A stretch of DNA of 64,000 bases from an uncultured Collinsella sp. (GCA_900540905.1 UQHR01000001.1:76234-140233); one strand, 5' to 3'; shown: positions 49,224-58,710, counted from the first letter of the stretch. The notes: a model not told the origin generated them from the letters alone. Made by a program: numbers and translations.

Positions 49224-51200
49224 ATGGCGATTCGGACGATGGGGCCGAGCGGACAATACGAGACTGGATTGGATGCTGCCGGTGCGGCGCTGCCCGAGCT
49301 GCTGGCGCCGGCGGGCGGACTCGACCAGATGCTTGCGGCCATCGCCGCGGGTGCCGATGCCATCTATGCGGGGTTGGGCGGCTTTAACGCCCGTGTGAGC
49401 GCCCATGGCTTTACGGATAACGAGTTTGCGCGCGGCTGCGCCGTGGCGCATGCCCATGGCGTGCGTGTGTACGTAACGCTCAACGTGTTCGTGTTTGACG
49501 ATGAGTTGTCCGACGCGGTGGCGTTGGGAGCTCATGCACTGGAGCTGGGCGCCGATGCTCTGATTGTCGCCGATGCCGGGTTGGCCTGCGCGCTGCGCGC
49601 GGCGATTCCCGGGGTCGAGATTCACCTGTCCACGCAGGCGGGCGCTCATAGCGAGGGTGCCGTGCGGCTTGCCGCCGATGAGCTGGGGGTCGAGCGCGTG
49701 ACGACGGCACGCGAGCTGACGGTCGACGAGATTGCGGCGCTATGTGCCACGGGCGTGCCCATCGAGGTATTCTGCCACGGTGCGATTTGCATCGGCTATT
49801 CGGGGGCGTGCGAGTTCTCGGCCTTGCGGCGTGGGCGCTCGGCGATGCGCGGCGACTGCACGCAGCCGTGCCGTCTGGCGTACGACCTAGTGGACGAGGT
49901 GGGGCAGAGTGTTGTTGCCGTCGAGGGAGACCGCCTGCTTTGTCCGCGTGACTATCTGGGTATCGCGCACCTGCCCGAGCTTGTTGCCACCGGCGTGGCA
50001 TCGCTCAAGATCGAGGGACGCATGAAGAATCCCGATTACGTATTCAACGTGGTGAGGGTGTGGCGTCGGGCACTCGATATGCTGTGCGACGGCGCGTGGG
50101 ACTCCGGTGCCGTGGAAGAGCTTGAACGCGAGCTGGGAAGGTCGTTTAACCGTGGGTTTACCGATGCTTACCTGCGGGGTCGTTCGGGTGCCGAGCTCAT
50201 GAGCTTTGAGCGCGCGATCAACCAGGGCGTGCGCGTGGGCCACTTGGTGGCGGTGGGTCACGAAGAGGTGACGGTTGAGCTTGATGCCGCCGTGGCGGCG
50301 GGCGATACGCTCGAAATCCGATTTTACCCGGGTGCCGACGCGCGTCCCGATGTGCCCAAGCGTTGGCCACAGGTGCCTTGCCCCGTGGATGCCGCTGCGG
50401 GGGAGCGCATCGTCGTGCATTGCAAACGTAAGGTGGACGCGGGCTGCGAGGTCTATCTGATTCGCAGCGCCGGCGTGTTGGATCAGACGGCGGCGGTGTT
50501 GGAGCGCATGCGGGCCGAGGCGGATGCGATTGCGCCCGTTGCGCGTGCCGTTGAGGTGCTGCCCTTTGAGGGCGCTGCGGTGGATGGCGGTGCGTCGACG
50601 GAGTTGGCGGGGTCGGCGGGGCCGGCAAAGCGCGAGGATTTTGCTCGTATGGTCTTTGCCTGGGAGCTGATGGATGTGGGTCCGCGCGATGAGCGAGATC
50701 TGTCCGATACAACGGTGGTGCTCGACGAAGTGTGCCGCGCGGGCGACGCCGAGCGGACTCGGGCGCTTATGCAGCGTGCCGGGCGCGTCGTCTGCCGCAA
50801 TCTGGGACAAGTGGCGATGGCCCGCGAGCTGGGCACAACGTTTGACGTGGCGGCGCCGGTGTTCTGTGCCAATCGGGCCACGCTTACCTGGCTGCGCGGA
50901 CTCGGTGCGGGGCGGGTGTGCTTGTCGGCCGAGTTGCTCGGCAATGATGCGGAGCGTGTTGCCGAACTTGCCGCTTGCCCCGGTGTCTTGGGGCCTGTCG
51001 ATGCCGACCGTCCCGAGCTCATGGTGTGCGAGCACTGCTTGCTGACTGCCGAGGGCGCCTGCGCCACGGATGCAACGGGGCAGGTCCGTTGCCGTGACTG
51101 CTCGCGCCGTCAGCAGGCGCGCTTTTTGGTCGAACGTGACGGCACGCGTTTGCCGGTCGTTATCGACGCGTGCGGCAGGACGAGGATTTTCCTGTCGTAG
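49224..51200 (+). CDS. U32-family protein, short form
   Basis: This 658-residue paralogue of the protein at 6033-8525 has the same opening (PELLAPAGGLDQMLAAIAAG, then ADAIYAGLGGFNAR) and the same Cys block (CHGAICIGYSGACEFS ... CTQPCRLAYD). Near the C-terminus, CEHCLLTAEGAC and CRDCSRR form a further cluster. Relatives hydroxylate rRNA or tRNA or act as peptidases. ATG 49224 follows AAGGAG by 8 bp. tyrS lies downstream on the same strand. Confidence 0.8.
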   Translation: MAIRTMGPSGQYETGLDAAGAALPELLAPAGGLDQMLAAIAAGADAIYAGLGGFNARVSAHGFTDNEFARGCAVAHAHGVRVYVTLNVFVFDDELSDAVALGAHALELGADALIVADAGLACALRAAIPGVEIHLSTQAGAHSEGAVRLAADELGVERVTTARELTVDEIAALCATGVPIEVFCHGAICIGYSGACEFSALRRGRSAMRGDCTQPCRLAYDLVDEVGQSVVAVEGDRLLCPRDYLGIAHLPELVATGVASLKIEGRMKNPDYVFNVVRVWRRALDMLCDGAWDSGAVEELERELGRSFNRGFTDAYLRGRSGAELMSFERAINQGVRVGHLVAVGHEEVTVELDAAVAAGDTLEIRFYPGADARPDVPKRWPQVPCPVDAAAGERIVVHCKRKVDAGCEVYLIRSAGVLDQTAAVLERMRAEADAIAPVARAVEVLPFEGAAVDGGASTELAGSAGPAKREDFARMVFAWELMDVGPRDERDLSDTTVVLDEVCRAGDAERTRALMQRAGRVVCRNLGQVAMARELGTTFDVAAPVFCANRATLTWLRGLGAGRVCLSAELLGNDAERVAELAACPGVLGPVDADRPELMVCEHCLLTAEGACATDATGQVRCRDCSRRQQARFLVERDGTRLPVVIDACGRTRIFLS

Positions 51201-51297
51201 GTGCCGCGTCGCGCTGTTTTGGTTATTATTAGTGGGTTTATGAACTTCCAGCACCGCCGTATCCGGTGAGGGTGCTATAGCAAAAGGAGGATACCCA

Positions 51298-52509
51298 ATG
51301 CTGTCTGTTGACGAGCAAATGCGTATCATCACCTCGGGTGCAGCGCAGATCGTCCCCGAGGCCGACCTTCGCAAGAAGCTTGAGAAGGGCGAGCCCCTCA
51401 ACATCAAGCTCGGCGTCGATCCCACCAGCCCCGACCTGCACCTGGGCCATGCCGTGCCCCTGCGCAAGATGCGTCAGTTCCAGGACCTGGGCCACAACGT
51501 CACCCTTATCATCGGCAACGGCACTGCGCTGATCGGCGACCCCTCGGGCAAGAACTCCACCCGCCCGCAGCTTTCGCAGGAGCAGATCGAGGCCAACGCC
51601 GAGACCTACGTGAGCCAGGCCATGAAGATCCTGGACCCCGAGAAGACCACCATCGTGCACAACGGCGACTGGATCCTTTCGATGGACCTGGCCGGCCTGC
51701 TGCAGGTGTGCTCCAAGTTCACCGTCGCCCGCATCCTTGAGCGTGACGACTTTACCAAGCGCTACCAGTCCCAGACGCCGATTGCCCTGCACGAGTTTCT
51801 GTACCCCGTGATGCAGGCCTTCGACTCCGTTCAGATCAAGGCCGACGTCGAGATGGGCGGCACCGACCAGCTCTTCAACCTGCTCGCCGGCCGCGAGCTC
51901 ATGGAGAAGATGGGCATGGAGCCGCAGATCGCGCTTACCATGCCGCTGCTCGAGGGCACCGACGGCGTGCGCAAGATGTCCAAGTCCTATGGCAACTACA
52001 TCGGCCTGACCGACGCTCCCAAGGATATGTTCGGCAAGACCATGTCCATCCCCGACGAGATGATCGGCAAGTACTATCGTCTGGCCAGCTCGCTCGCCCC
52101 GGCCGAGGTCGACAAGATCGATGCCGCCCTGGCCGATGGTTCCGCCGACCCCTACGAGCTCAAGCGCGCTCTAGGCCGCGACCTGTGCGACACCTACCAC
52201 GGTGCTGGCGCCGGCGACGAGGCTCAGGCCGAGTTCGACCGTGTGTTCAAGGAGGGCCAGCTTGCCGACTTCCCCGAGAAGCACGTTGAGCTGACCGTCA
52301 ACGACGAGGGCCAGATTTACCTCGCTGGCCTGCTCAAGGACCTGGGCCTTTCGGCCAGCGCCGGTCAGGCCCGCCGCGACATCGACGGCGGCGGCGTCAA
52401 GATCAACGGCAAGGCTGTGGCTTCCAAGAGCTACAACATCGATCCGAGCGCCCTCAAGCTGGGCGACACCCTCTCCGTGGGCAAGCGCAAGGGCTTCAAG
52501 TTGGTCTAG
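51298..52509 (+). CDS. tyrS: tyrosyl-tRNA synthetase
   Basis: This 403-residue class I synthetase has the HIGH motif as HLGH (48-51) and KMSKS near residue 226 (VRKMSKSYGNYIG). A C-terminal S4 domain (about 335-403; SASAGQARRDIDGGGVKING) binds tRNA-Tyr. AAAGGAGGATACCCA precedes the ATG. The 97-bp gap upstream holds a small hairpin (AGCACC 51250-51255 with GGTGCT 51271-51276), but no T-box was recognised. Confidence 0.96.
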   Translation: MLSVDEQMRIITSGAAQIVPEADLRKKLEKGEPLNIKLGVDPTSPDLHLGHAVPLRKMRQFQDLGHNVTLIIGNGTALIGDPSGKNSTRPQLSQEQIEANAETYVSQAMKILDPEKTTIVHNGDWILSMDLAGLLQVCSKFTVARILERDDFTKRYQSQTPIALHEFLYPVMQAFDSVQIKADVEMGGTDQLFNLLAGRELMEKMGMEPQIALTMPLLEGTDGVRKMSKSYGNYIGLTDAPKDMFGKTMSIPDEMIGKYYRLASSLAPAEVDKIDAALADGSADPYELKRALGRDLCDTYHGAGAGDEAQAEFDRVFKEGQLADFPEKHVELTVNDEGQIYLAGLLKDLGLSASAGQARRDIDGGGVKINGKAVASKSYNIDPSALKLGDTLSVGKRKGFKLV

Positions 52510-52537
52510 TAAGTAGGTTAACCTAACATGTGCAATA

Positions 52538-52574
52538 GGGCCGCAGCCGGAACGATTCCGACTGCGGCCTTTTT
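52538..52574 (+). terminator. terminator after tyrS
   Basis: GGCCGCAG (52539-52546) pairs with CTGCGGCC (52562-52569), extended inside by CGGAA/TTCCG, and is followed by TTTTT. Confidence 0.93.
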
Positions 52575-52582
52575 GTCACTTG

Positions 52583-52657
52583 GGGACGTTCCTTTTGTGT
52601 CGGCACTTTGGGACACTCCTTGTCATTGGTACAAAGCAACCTGTCCCCATTGCGCCA
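52583..52657. repeat. GGGGACGTTCCTTTT-type interspersed repeat
   Basis: GGGGACGTTCCTTTTGTGTC and the following GGGACACTCCTTGTCATTGG resemble a copy near 55619 (GGGGACGTTCCTTTTCTGCC, then GGGGACAGTCCTTG). CCTGTCCCCATTG at the end is shared with the hairpin repeats at 3189 and 5321. The elements belong to a dispersed noncoding family. Confidence 0.6.
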
Positions 52658-52785
52658 AGCGGCGTGTGCCGTTAAGCGGAGGGGGCGTATTCCCGACCCA
52701 TCGTTTGGGCATACAATGGCTATTGTCTTGCTGCGGTGAAGGCCTGTCCGCTCCGCAGCTGTTTTCTACGGTTAAAGGAGAATGT

Positions 52786-54606
52786 ATGTCCGTTGAGGTC
52801 ATGAGGTCTGTGATCGAGGCCGCCGAGGGCCGCGTGCCCGTCGACACGCTGTTTACCAATGCGCAGATCGTCGACGTGTATGGCCAGCGTGTGGCGCCCG
52901 GTAGCGTTGCCGTCAAGGACGGTGTGATCGTCGGCGTGCTCTACGATGGTCGCGACGATGCTGCTGGCACCTACGAGGCAACTGAGGTCGTCGACTGCCA
53001 GGGTCGCTATCTCGCTCCCGGTTTTATTGACGGGCATCTGCACATTGAGTCCTCGAACATCCGTCCCGCCGAGTATGCTCGCATGGCCGCGACGCGCGGT
53101 ACTACCACCGCCATTGCCGACAGCCACGAGATTGCCAATGTTGCCGGTCTCGACGGCCTGCGCTTTATGATCGAGGATGGTCGTCGTGCGCCCATCTCCA
53201 TCAAGTACATGATGCCTTCGTGCGTGCCCGCACTGCCCGACGAGCAAGCGGGCGCTGTGATTACCGCCGCTGACATGCAGGCGTTTTTTGCCGAGCATCC
53301 GGGCGATGTCTTTGGTCTGGGCGAAATGATGAACCTGCCGGGCGTCTTTATGGCCGACCCCGAGACCTGTGCCCGCATCGATGCTGCCAACCAGACGCCG
53401 TCCAAGCAGGTTGACGGCCACGCGCCGCTCGTTGCCGGTATGGACCTCAACGCCTATGCCGCAGCGGGCATTATCGCCGACCACGAGTCGACGATTCCCG
53501 AGGAGGCGCTCGACAAGCTGTCCCGCGGCATGTATGTGATGCTGCGTGAGGGCACGTGCAGCCACGACCTGGCCAATTTGTCTCCGATGCTGCTGGAGAA
53601 CCCTGCCCGCGCCCGCCGCTGCTGCTTTGCGACCGACGACCGCGCTCCCTCCGATGCTCTTTCGACCGGCATGATCGACAATGCCTGCCGCGTGGCGATT
53701 GAGGCCGGTATCGACCCCGTGGTCGCTATCTCTATGGCGTCCCTCTCCACGGCCGAGGCGTTTGGCCTGGATCACGGCTGCCGCGACCCGCACGAGCTGC
53801 GTGGTGCGATTGCCCCGGGCAAGCGTGCCGACCTGCTGGTGCTCAATGACCTGACGTTTGCTACGGCTCCGCATCGAGTATATGCCGCCGGTGCTCTGGT
53901 GGCGCAGGACGGCACCTTTGTGGGCGAGATCGCACCCGAGATGGCCGAGGTTGCGGCCCTTGCCGATGAGCTGCGCGCCTCCGTTAAGCTGCCGAAGCTT
54001 TCGCTCGACGTGTTTGACTATGCCTTTAAGCCGGGCGAGGCCGTGATTGACGTGGTGCCGGGTAAGGCCATCACGGGCATGGCTCGCCCCGAGAGCGCCG
54101 AGGGCCTGCGCCGCATTATGCTGATCGAGCGCCACGGCCGCGGCGTGTTACTGCAGGCCGAGGGCGCCGACGGTGATGGTCCTGCGGGCCTGGGTCTCGT
54201 TGGCAAGCACATTGGTCGCGGCTGGGTGCGCGGCTTTACCATCACGGGCGGTGCCATCGCCTCGACGATTGGCCACGATTCGCACAACGTGTGCGTGGTG
54301 GGCGACAACGCGGCCGACATGATGGCTGCCGTCGAGGCTGTTGGCCAGGGCGGCCACGTGCTGGTACGCGATGGTGAGGTCGTAGCGCGCATCCCGCTGG
54401 CGCTCGGTGGCCTGATGAGCGAGGGCACGGCCGAGGATGTCGCCGCGCAGCACGACGACTTTATGGTCAAGGCGCGCGCCATGGGCATCGAGCCGCCGCT
54501 CGACCCCATCATGGGCATCATCTTCCTGCCCCTGCCGGTGATCCCGACGCTCCGCATCCGCCCCGAGGGCATGTTCGACGTCACCACCTTCACCTACGCC
54601 GACTAG
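52786..54606 (+). CDS. ade: adenine deaminase
   Basis: This 606-residue amidohydrolase converts adenine to hypoxanthine and ammonia. GFIDGHLHIESSNIRPAEYA carries the metal-binding HxH, and DSHEIANVAG, FATDDRAPSDAL and IGHDSHNVCVVG are Ade-family signatures. ATG 52786 follows TTAAAGGAGAATGT. It is outside the main purine locus but supplies hypoxanthine to it. Confidence 0.93.
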   Translation: MSVEVMRSVIEAAEGRVPVDTLFTNAQIVDVYGQRVAPGSVAVKDGVIVGVLYDGRDDAAGTYEATEVVDCQGRYLAPGFIDGHLHIESSNIRPAEYARMAATRGTTTAIADSHEIANVAGLDGLRFMIEDGRRAPISIKYMMPSCVPALPDEQAGAVITAADMQAFFAEHPGDVFGLGEMMNLPGVFMADPETCARIDAANQTPSKQVDGHAPLVAGMDLNAYAAAGIIADHESTIPEEALDKLSRGMYVMLREGTCSHDLANLSPMLLENPARARRCCFATDDRAPSDALSTGMIDNACRVAIEAGIDPVVAISMASLSTAEAFGLDHGCRDPHELRGAIAPGKRADLLVLNDLTFATAPHRVYAAGALVAQDGTFVGEIAPEMAEVAALADELRASVKLPKLSLDVFDYAFKPGEAVIDVVPGKAITGMARPESAEGLRRIMLIERHGRGVLLQAEGADGDGPAGLGLVGKHIGRGWVRGFTITGGAIASTIGHDSHNVCVVGDNAADMMAAVEAVGQGGHVLVRDGEVVARIPLALGGLMSEGTAEDVAAQHDDFMVKARAMGIEPPLDPIMGIIFLPLPVIPTLRIRPEGMFDVTTFTYAD

Positions 54607-54651
54607 TCATCGGGGACGTTCTTAAACGACTAGTCGTCGGGGACACTCTTC
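54606..54651. repeat. 46-bp repeat, left copy, flanking the HAD gene
   Basis: This copy contains GGGGACGTTCTTAAACGACT, then AGTC and GGGGACACTCTTC. Its reverse complement recurs at 55670-55715 with 42 of 46 positions identical. The two copies are inverted relative to each other and enclose the HAD phosphatase gene. Confidence 0.85.
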
Positions 54652-54745
54652 CGTGTGTCGCCTGCCGCCGCGGTCGTGGGCTCTCTGGCACGCGTGAGCT
54701 ATTTGCCAGGTCTATGTAACGTTTACGCCCGCGGAGTCTTATTTG

Positions 54746-54807
54746 AGCTCCCTTTGGGTACGTTGGAATCGGATACACGTTCGATTCCAACAAGCCCGAA
54801 GGGAGCT
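54746..54807 (+). promoter_or_regulatory. long hairpin that sequesters the HAD gene Shine-Dalgarno
   Basis: AGCTCCCTT (54746-54754) pairs with AAGGGAGCT (54799-54807), GGG with CCC, and GTTGGAATCG (54762-54771) with CGATTCCAAC (54782-54791). The right arm contains AAGGGAG, the ribosome-binding site of the HAD gene that starts at 54813. The structure could block translation or, with the following CTTTT, terminate transcription. It might instead be a DNA operator. Confidence 0.65.
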
Positions 54808-54812
54808 TTTCT

Positions 54813-55607
54813 ATGTTTAAACTGATTGCATCCGATATGGACGGCACACTGCTTGACGAAAACGGCCAGGTGCCTCCCGAGACCTACGAACTGATTCTGG
54901 CGCTACACGAGCATGGCGTGCATTTCGCCGCATCGTCAGGTCGTCGCTACGATCGCCTGTGCGAGTTCTTTGCGCCCGTTCGCGACAAGATGGACTTTGT
55001 CGCCGCTAACGGCGCCCAAGTCTACGCCGACGGTAAGATGGTAGACCGTGAGGTGTATTCCCACCTGGCGATTCGAAGGCTCGCCCAAGCCGTCAGGACG
55101 TTTCCCAATCTGCATCTTGCGCTCTTTGACCGAACCAAGTCCTTCCTGCTCGATGACGAGTGCAAGTTCGTGCGTGAGGTCGATAAGGACCTTCCCAATG
55201 CCGAGCGTATTTGGGAGCTGCCCGATCCCAGCGTAAATATCATCAAAGCGAGTATCTTTTGCGACGACAGTGCGGTTATGGACAGTGCGTACGTGCTACA
55301 GCGCGAACTTGGTCAGCTCTTTACTTTTGCGCCTTCGGGCAACGCGTGGATCGATGCCATGCAGCCCGGTGTGTCGAAGGCCTCGGGTATCGCGCAGCTC
55401 GCGGAGCATTACGGCATTGGTCGCGACGAGGTCATGGCGTTTGGCGACTCGATGAACGACTACGAGATCATTCGCTTTGTCGGCACGGGCTGCGCGATGG
55501 AAAACGCGCGCCCCGCGCTTAAGGCGGTGGCCGATCGCGTGGTGGGTTGTAACCGCGACCACGCCGTCCAGCAGGAGCTCCGTCGCGTGCTGGAGAGTCT
55601 CTCCTAA
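54813..55607 (+). CDS. HAD-superfamily Cof-type phosphatase
   Basis: This 264-residue hydrolase has the nucleophile motif SDMDGTLLDENG at residues 8-19, a C2-type cap, and AFGDSMNDYEIIRFVG as motif III/IV with the metal-binding aspartates. Family members dephosphorylate sugar phosphates or flavin and PLP-type cofactors. The start ATG lies just after the SD-sequestering hairpin. The gene is enclosed by inverted 46-bp repeats. Confidence 0.88.
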   Translation: MFKLIASDMDGTLLDENGQVPPETYELILALHEHGVHFAASSGRRYDRLCEFFAPVRDKMDFVAANGAQVYADGKMVDREVYSHLAIRRLAQAVRTFPNLHLALFDRTKSFLLDDECKFVREVDKDLPNAERIWELPDPSVNIIKASIFCDDSAVMDSAYVLQRELGQLFTFAPSGNAWIDAMQPGVSKASGIAQLAEHYGIGRDEVMAFGDSMNDYEIIRFVGTGCAMENARPALKAVADRVVGCNRDHAVQQELRRVLESLS

Positions 55608-55669
55608 TCCGGCAGATGGGGACGTTCCTTTTCTGCCGACAGTGGGGGACAGTCCTTGCAGCTTTTTGC

Positions 55670-55715
55670 GAAGAGTGTCCCCAGTGACTAGTCGTTTAAG
55701 AACGTCCCCAATGAC
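55670..55715. repeat. 46-bp repeat, right copy (inverted)
   Basis: This is the reverse-complement partner of 54606-54651, with 4 mismatches in 46 bp. It lies between the two convergent HAD genes. Next to it, from 55619, is another GGGGACGTTCCTTTT-type repeat. Confidence 0.85.
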
Positions 55716-55725
55716 TGACCAATGA

Positions 55726-56568
55726 CTAGGCGAGGGCGGCCATGATGGTGCGGGCGACGCCGTCGTGGTCGTTGTCGTATTCGGTGATGGCGTCGGCGGC
55801 CTCGCGATCTTCGGGCTCGGCGTTGATCATGGCCATGCCATGGCCCGCTGCCTGCAGCATGGGGATGTCGTTGATGTTGTCGCCGAACGCCCAGGCGTCG
55901 GCGAGACGCTCGCCCAGATGCTCACACAGCCACGTGAGGGCCGTTCCCTTGGTGGCGCCTTCGCCCATAACCTCGATATTCATGGCGTACGAACGCGTGA
56001 CCTCAATGCCTCCGAGCGTGTCGAGCGCCGCCGCGATGGCGTCGCGATCGGCGGGGTCGTGCCAGTACATAGCGATGCGTTCGAGCGTCTCGACCTCGTC
56101 GATCTTGCTGTCGATATTCATGTCGATCGGCGTTCGAGTGCGCTTGAGCGAAGCCGCGATGTGGGGGTCGCCGCCACAGAACTCATCCAGACGCCCGTAT
56201 AGCGAGCGGGGGAGGAAGCACTGCCCATCCGCGAAGATATCGAAGGTCACATCGTGGCCGGCGGCAATGCGATGGATGCGGTGGGCAATGCCACGGTCGA
56301 GCGGACGGCTCAAGATGCACGTGGCGCGCGAGGCGTCGGTGGGCGTATCCTCGTCGAGCTGCCAGACGCTGGCGCCGTTGGCACAGACCGCGTAATGCAC
56401 GGCGGGATGGGCGAGAATGGGCTCAAAGATGCCCGACAGTGGACGTCCCGTGCAGGGAACAAACTCGATGCCACGACGTGCGAGCTCGTCGAGCATCGCC
56501 CAGGTGGCATCGCTCATTTGCTTATCGCTCGTCAGCAGCGTCCCATCCATATCGGAAAACACAATCAT
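55726..56568 (-). CDS. HAD-superfamily Cof-type phosphatase (second)
   Basis: This 280-residue protein starts IVFSDMDGTLLTSDKQ and has GDNINDIPMLQAAGHG as the C-terminal metal motif; a cap domain lies between. It is a distant paralogue of the convergent HAD gene at 54813. It lies downstream of citrate synthase on the same strand, separated by a terminator, so it is probably expressed on its own. The substrate is unknown. Confidence 0.87.
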   Translation of the reverse strand: MIVFSDMDGTLLTSDKQMSDATWAMLDELARRGIEFVPCTGRPLSGIFEPILAHPAVHYAVCANGASVWQLDEDTPTDASRATCILSRPLDRGIAHRIHRIAAGHDVTFDIFADGQCFLPRSLYGRLDEFCGGDPHIAASLKRTRTPIDMNIDSKIDEVETLERIAMYWHDPADRDAIAAALDTLGGIEVTRSYAMNIEVMGEGATKGTALTWLCEHLGERLADAWAFGDNINDIPMLQAAGHGMAMINAEPEDREAADAITEYDNDHDGVARTIMAALA

Positions 56569-56593
56569 TTGATGCAGCCCTTTCTACTGGCAT

Positions 56594-56641
56594 AAAAAGC
56601 GTGGCCGAGGGCTTGGGTCCCTGGCCACGCTCGGGTTCTAT
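56594..56641 (-). terminator. terminator after citrate synthase
   Basis: GCGTGGCC (56599-56606) pairs with GGCCACGC (56633-56640); on the minus strand TTTTT follows the stem. Confidence 0.85.
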
Positions 56642-56654
56642 AACGGTCCGCGTC

Positions 56655-58073
56655 CTAGCGATCGGCGAGCGGCTTGTATTCCAGCGGCTCGATAACCGGG
56701 CGATACGCGGGACGGATGATGCGGTGCGCGCAGAAGAGCTCTTCCATGCGGTGCGCCGACCAGCCGGCCATGCGGGCGACGGCGAACAGCGGTGTAAAGA
56801 GCGTCTCGGGCACGCCGAGCATTTTGTAAATAAAGCCCGTGTACAGGTCGATGTTGGCGCAGATGGGCTTGGTCATGCCGTGGTCGCGCATCACCTGCGG
56901 GGCCAGGCGCTCGATGCGCTCGATGAGCGCGAACTCCTCGCCCAAGTCCTTCTTGGCGGCAAGCGAGCGCGCGTAACGGCGGCAGACCTCGGCGCGCGGG
57001 TCGCTCAGCGTGTAGACGGCGTGGCCCATGCCGTAGATGAGGCCCGTGCCGTCGAAGGCCTGCTTATCGAGAATCTTGCTCAGGTAGGCTGCGACCTCGT
57101 CCTCGTCCTCCCAGTTGGAGACATGCGCACGGATGTCCTCGTGCATGGACACGACCTTGGCGTTGGCGCCGCCGTGGCGCGGGCCCTTGAGCGAGCCGAT
57201 GGCCGCGGCGTAGGCGGAATACGGGTCGGTGGCCGAGGAGGACAGCACGCGGCAGGCAAACGTGGAGTTGTTGCCGCCGCCGTGCTCTGCATGCAGCATG
57301 AGCATCACGTCGAGCAGCATGGCCTCATCGCGGGTGAACGCCATACCGCCGCGGAGCACCTGTAGGATGGTCTCGGCGGTGGAGAGGCCGGGCGTGGGGT
57401 GCGGCACGTGAACCTCGGAGCCGCGAAGCTTGGCGATCGAGGCCATGTGTGCGAAGGCGGCGATGCGCGGGAGACGTGCGAGCATGGAAATAGCCACGTC
57501 GATCTCATGCTCGGGCGTGATCACGTCTGGTTCGGCGTCGAAGGCGTAGAGCAGCAGCACGGCGCGCTGGAGCACGTTCATGATGCTCGACGACACCGTG
57601 GTCATAGGGAACTCTTTGACGTACTCGTCGCTCAGATGTCTAAAGGCGCCCAGGCGCTCGCAAAAGCCGTCGAGCTCTTCCTTGTTGGGCAGCGAACCCG
57701 TGATAAGCAGATAGGCGACTTCCTCGTAGCCGTAGCGATTCTCGGCCTGGGCATTGTTGACCAGATCCTCGATGCTGTAGCCGCGAAGCGTGAGTTTGCC
57801 CTGATCGGGCACGACTTTGCCGTCGACCTTGTTGTAGCCATGCACATCCGAGATGCGGGTAAGGCCCGCGACCACGCCCGAGCCGTCGGCATTGCGCAGG
57901 CCGCGCTTGACGTTGTGCTCTACGAACAGGTCCTCGTCGTATGGGGCGGTCGGCAGGCCGTGGTAGAGGTTTTCGCTTTCGGGCGAAATCTGACGGCTCG
58001 CCTCGTAATCCAGAACCAGGCGGCTCAGGTGATCGTCGAAGCGGTAGTAGATTTTCTTGGCGTCGTAGGCCAT
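56655..58073 (-). CDS. gltA: citrate synthase
   Basis: This 472-residue enzyme condenses oxaloacetate and acetyl-CoA. The catalytic residues are recognisable: His in LHAEHGGGNNSTFA, His in GMGHAVYT and Asp in ICANIDLYTGFIY. It has an N-terminal extension of about 60 residues before the core, as in some type II or methylcitrate-synthase-like enzymes. No other TCA-cycle gene is adjacent, so it may serve glutamate synthesis in an anaerobe (inference). The upstream gene on the same strand is an ACT-domain protein. Confidence 0.93.
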   Translation of the reverse strand: MAYDAKKIYYRFDDHLSRLVLDYEASRQISPESENLYHGLPTAPYDEDLFVEHNVKRGLRNADGSGVVAGLTRISDVHGYNKVDGKVVPDQGKLTLRGYSIEDLVNNAQAENRYGYEEVAYLLITGSLPNKEELDGFCERLGAFRHLSDEYVKEFPMTTVSSSIMNVLQRAVLLLYAFDAEPDVITPEHEIDVAISMLARLPRIAAFAHMASIAKLRGSEVHVPHPTPGLSTAETILQVLRGGMAFTRDEAMLLDVMLMLHAEHGGGNNSTFACRVLSSSATDPYSAYAAAIGSLKGPRHGGANAKVVSMHEDIRAHVSNWEDEDEVAAYLSKILDKQAFDGTGLIYGMGHAVYTLSDPRAEVCRRYARSLAAKKDLGEEFALIERIERLAPQVMRDHGMTKPICANIDLYTGFIYKMLGVPETLFTPLFAVARMAGWSAHRMEELFCAHRIIRPAYRPVIEPLEYKPLADR

Positions 58074-58150
58074 GCGCGCTCCTCTCCGGTCCGCTTTGGG
58101 GCCGCGCGCTTGGACGATATGACGTCAAGCTGCCCCGAGCGGCTTGTTCG

Positions 58151-58438
58151 CTACAGGCGGTACATAAAGTTAAAGACGTCCTCGCGCTGGATGGACACGT
58201 TGACGCCCGAAAGCTCGCCGGCCTCGGCCAGCGCCTTCTGCAGCTCGGCGAAGTCGAGCTTGGACTCGGCGGTATCGGCCAGCATGGTCATGGTGAAGAT
58301 GTCCTCGATAATGGACTGCGTGATGTCGCGGATGTCGACGTTGGCCTCGCCTAGGACACGGGTGACGCCGGCGACGATGCCGGGGCGGTTCTTGCCAAGG
58401 ACGGTGATGACGATACGGGAGGACGAGATCTCGGCCAT
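58151..58438 (-). CDS. ACT-domain protein (UPF0237 type)
   Basis: This 95-residue protein is a single ACT domain: RIVITVLGKNRPGIVAGVTR, then NVDIRDITQSIIEDIFTMTM. Stand-alone ACT proteins of this type are thought to sense small ligands such as amino acids; no function is established. It is 77 bp upstream of citrate synthase on the same strand and may share its transcript. Confidence 0.88.
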   Translation of the reverse strand: MAEISSSRIVITVLGKNRPGIVAGVTRVLGEANVDIRDITQSIIEDIFTMTMLADTAESKLDFAELQKALAEAGELSGVNVSIQREDVFNFMYRL

Positions 58439-58710
58439 GGGAAACCCTTTCGCGTGATTGCGGCGCGCGCGGGGCGCTCCGCTACGGTACAGTGTTCATC
58501 ATTGTACCTGTCTGGCGCAAAAAAGGCGCGCTCGCTGCGGCGTTACATGCCTGCAACATGAGCGTAAGGGGGAAGGCCGTACGGGGAAGAGCCGTCTGGC
58601 GCGTGTCCGGCTCGTGTTGGGTTGATTTCCGATCTCAGCCGAACACATTGAGCGGACAGGCCGTTCCCGCAGTCAGCCGAACGCCTCCGACGGCTGATTC
58701 CGAACTGGAA

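Noticed and set aside
51201..51297. T-box leader for tyrS
   Set aside because: The gap is only 97 bp, holds just one small hairpin, and lacks the conserved T-box sequence and an adjacent antiterminator/terminator pair.
52514..52525. TAGGTTAACCTA palindrome after tyrS
   Set aside because: It is a 12-bp palindrome inside the 3' untranslated region, directly before the terminator, with no promoter nearby.
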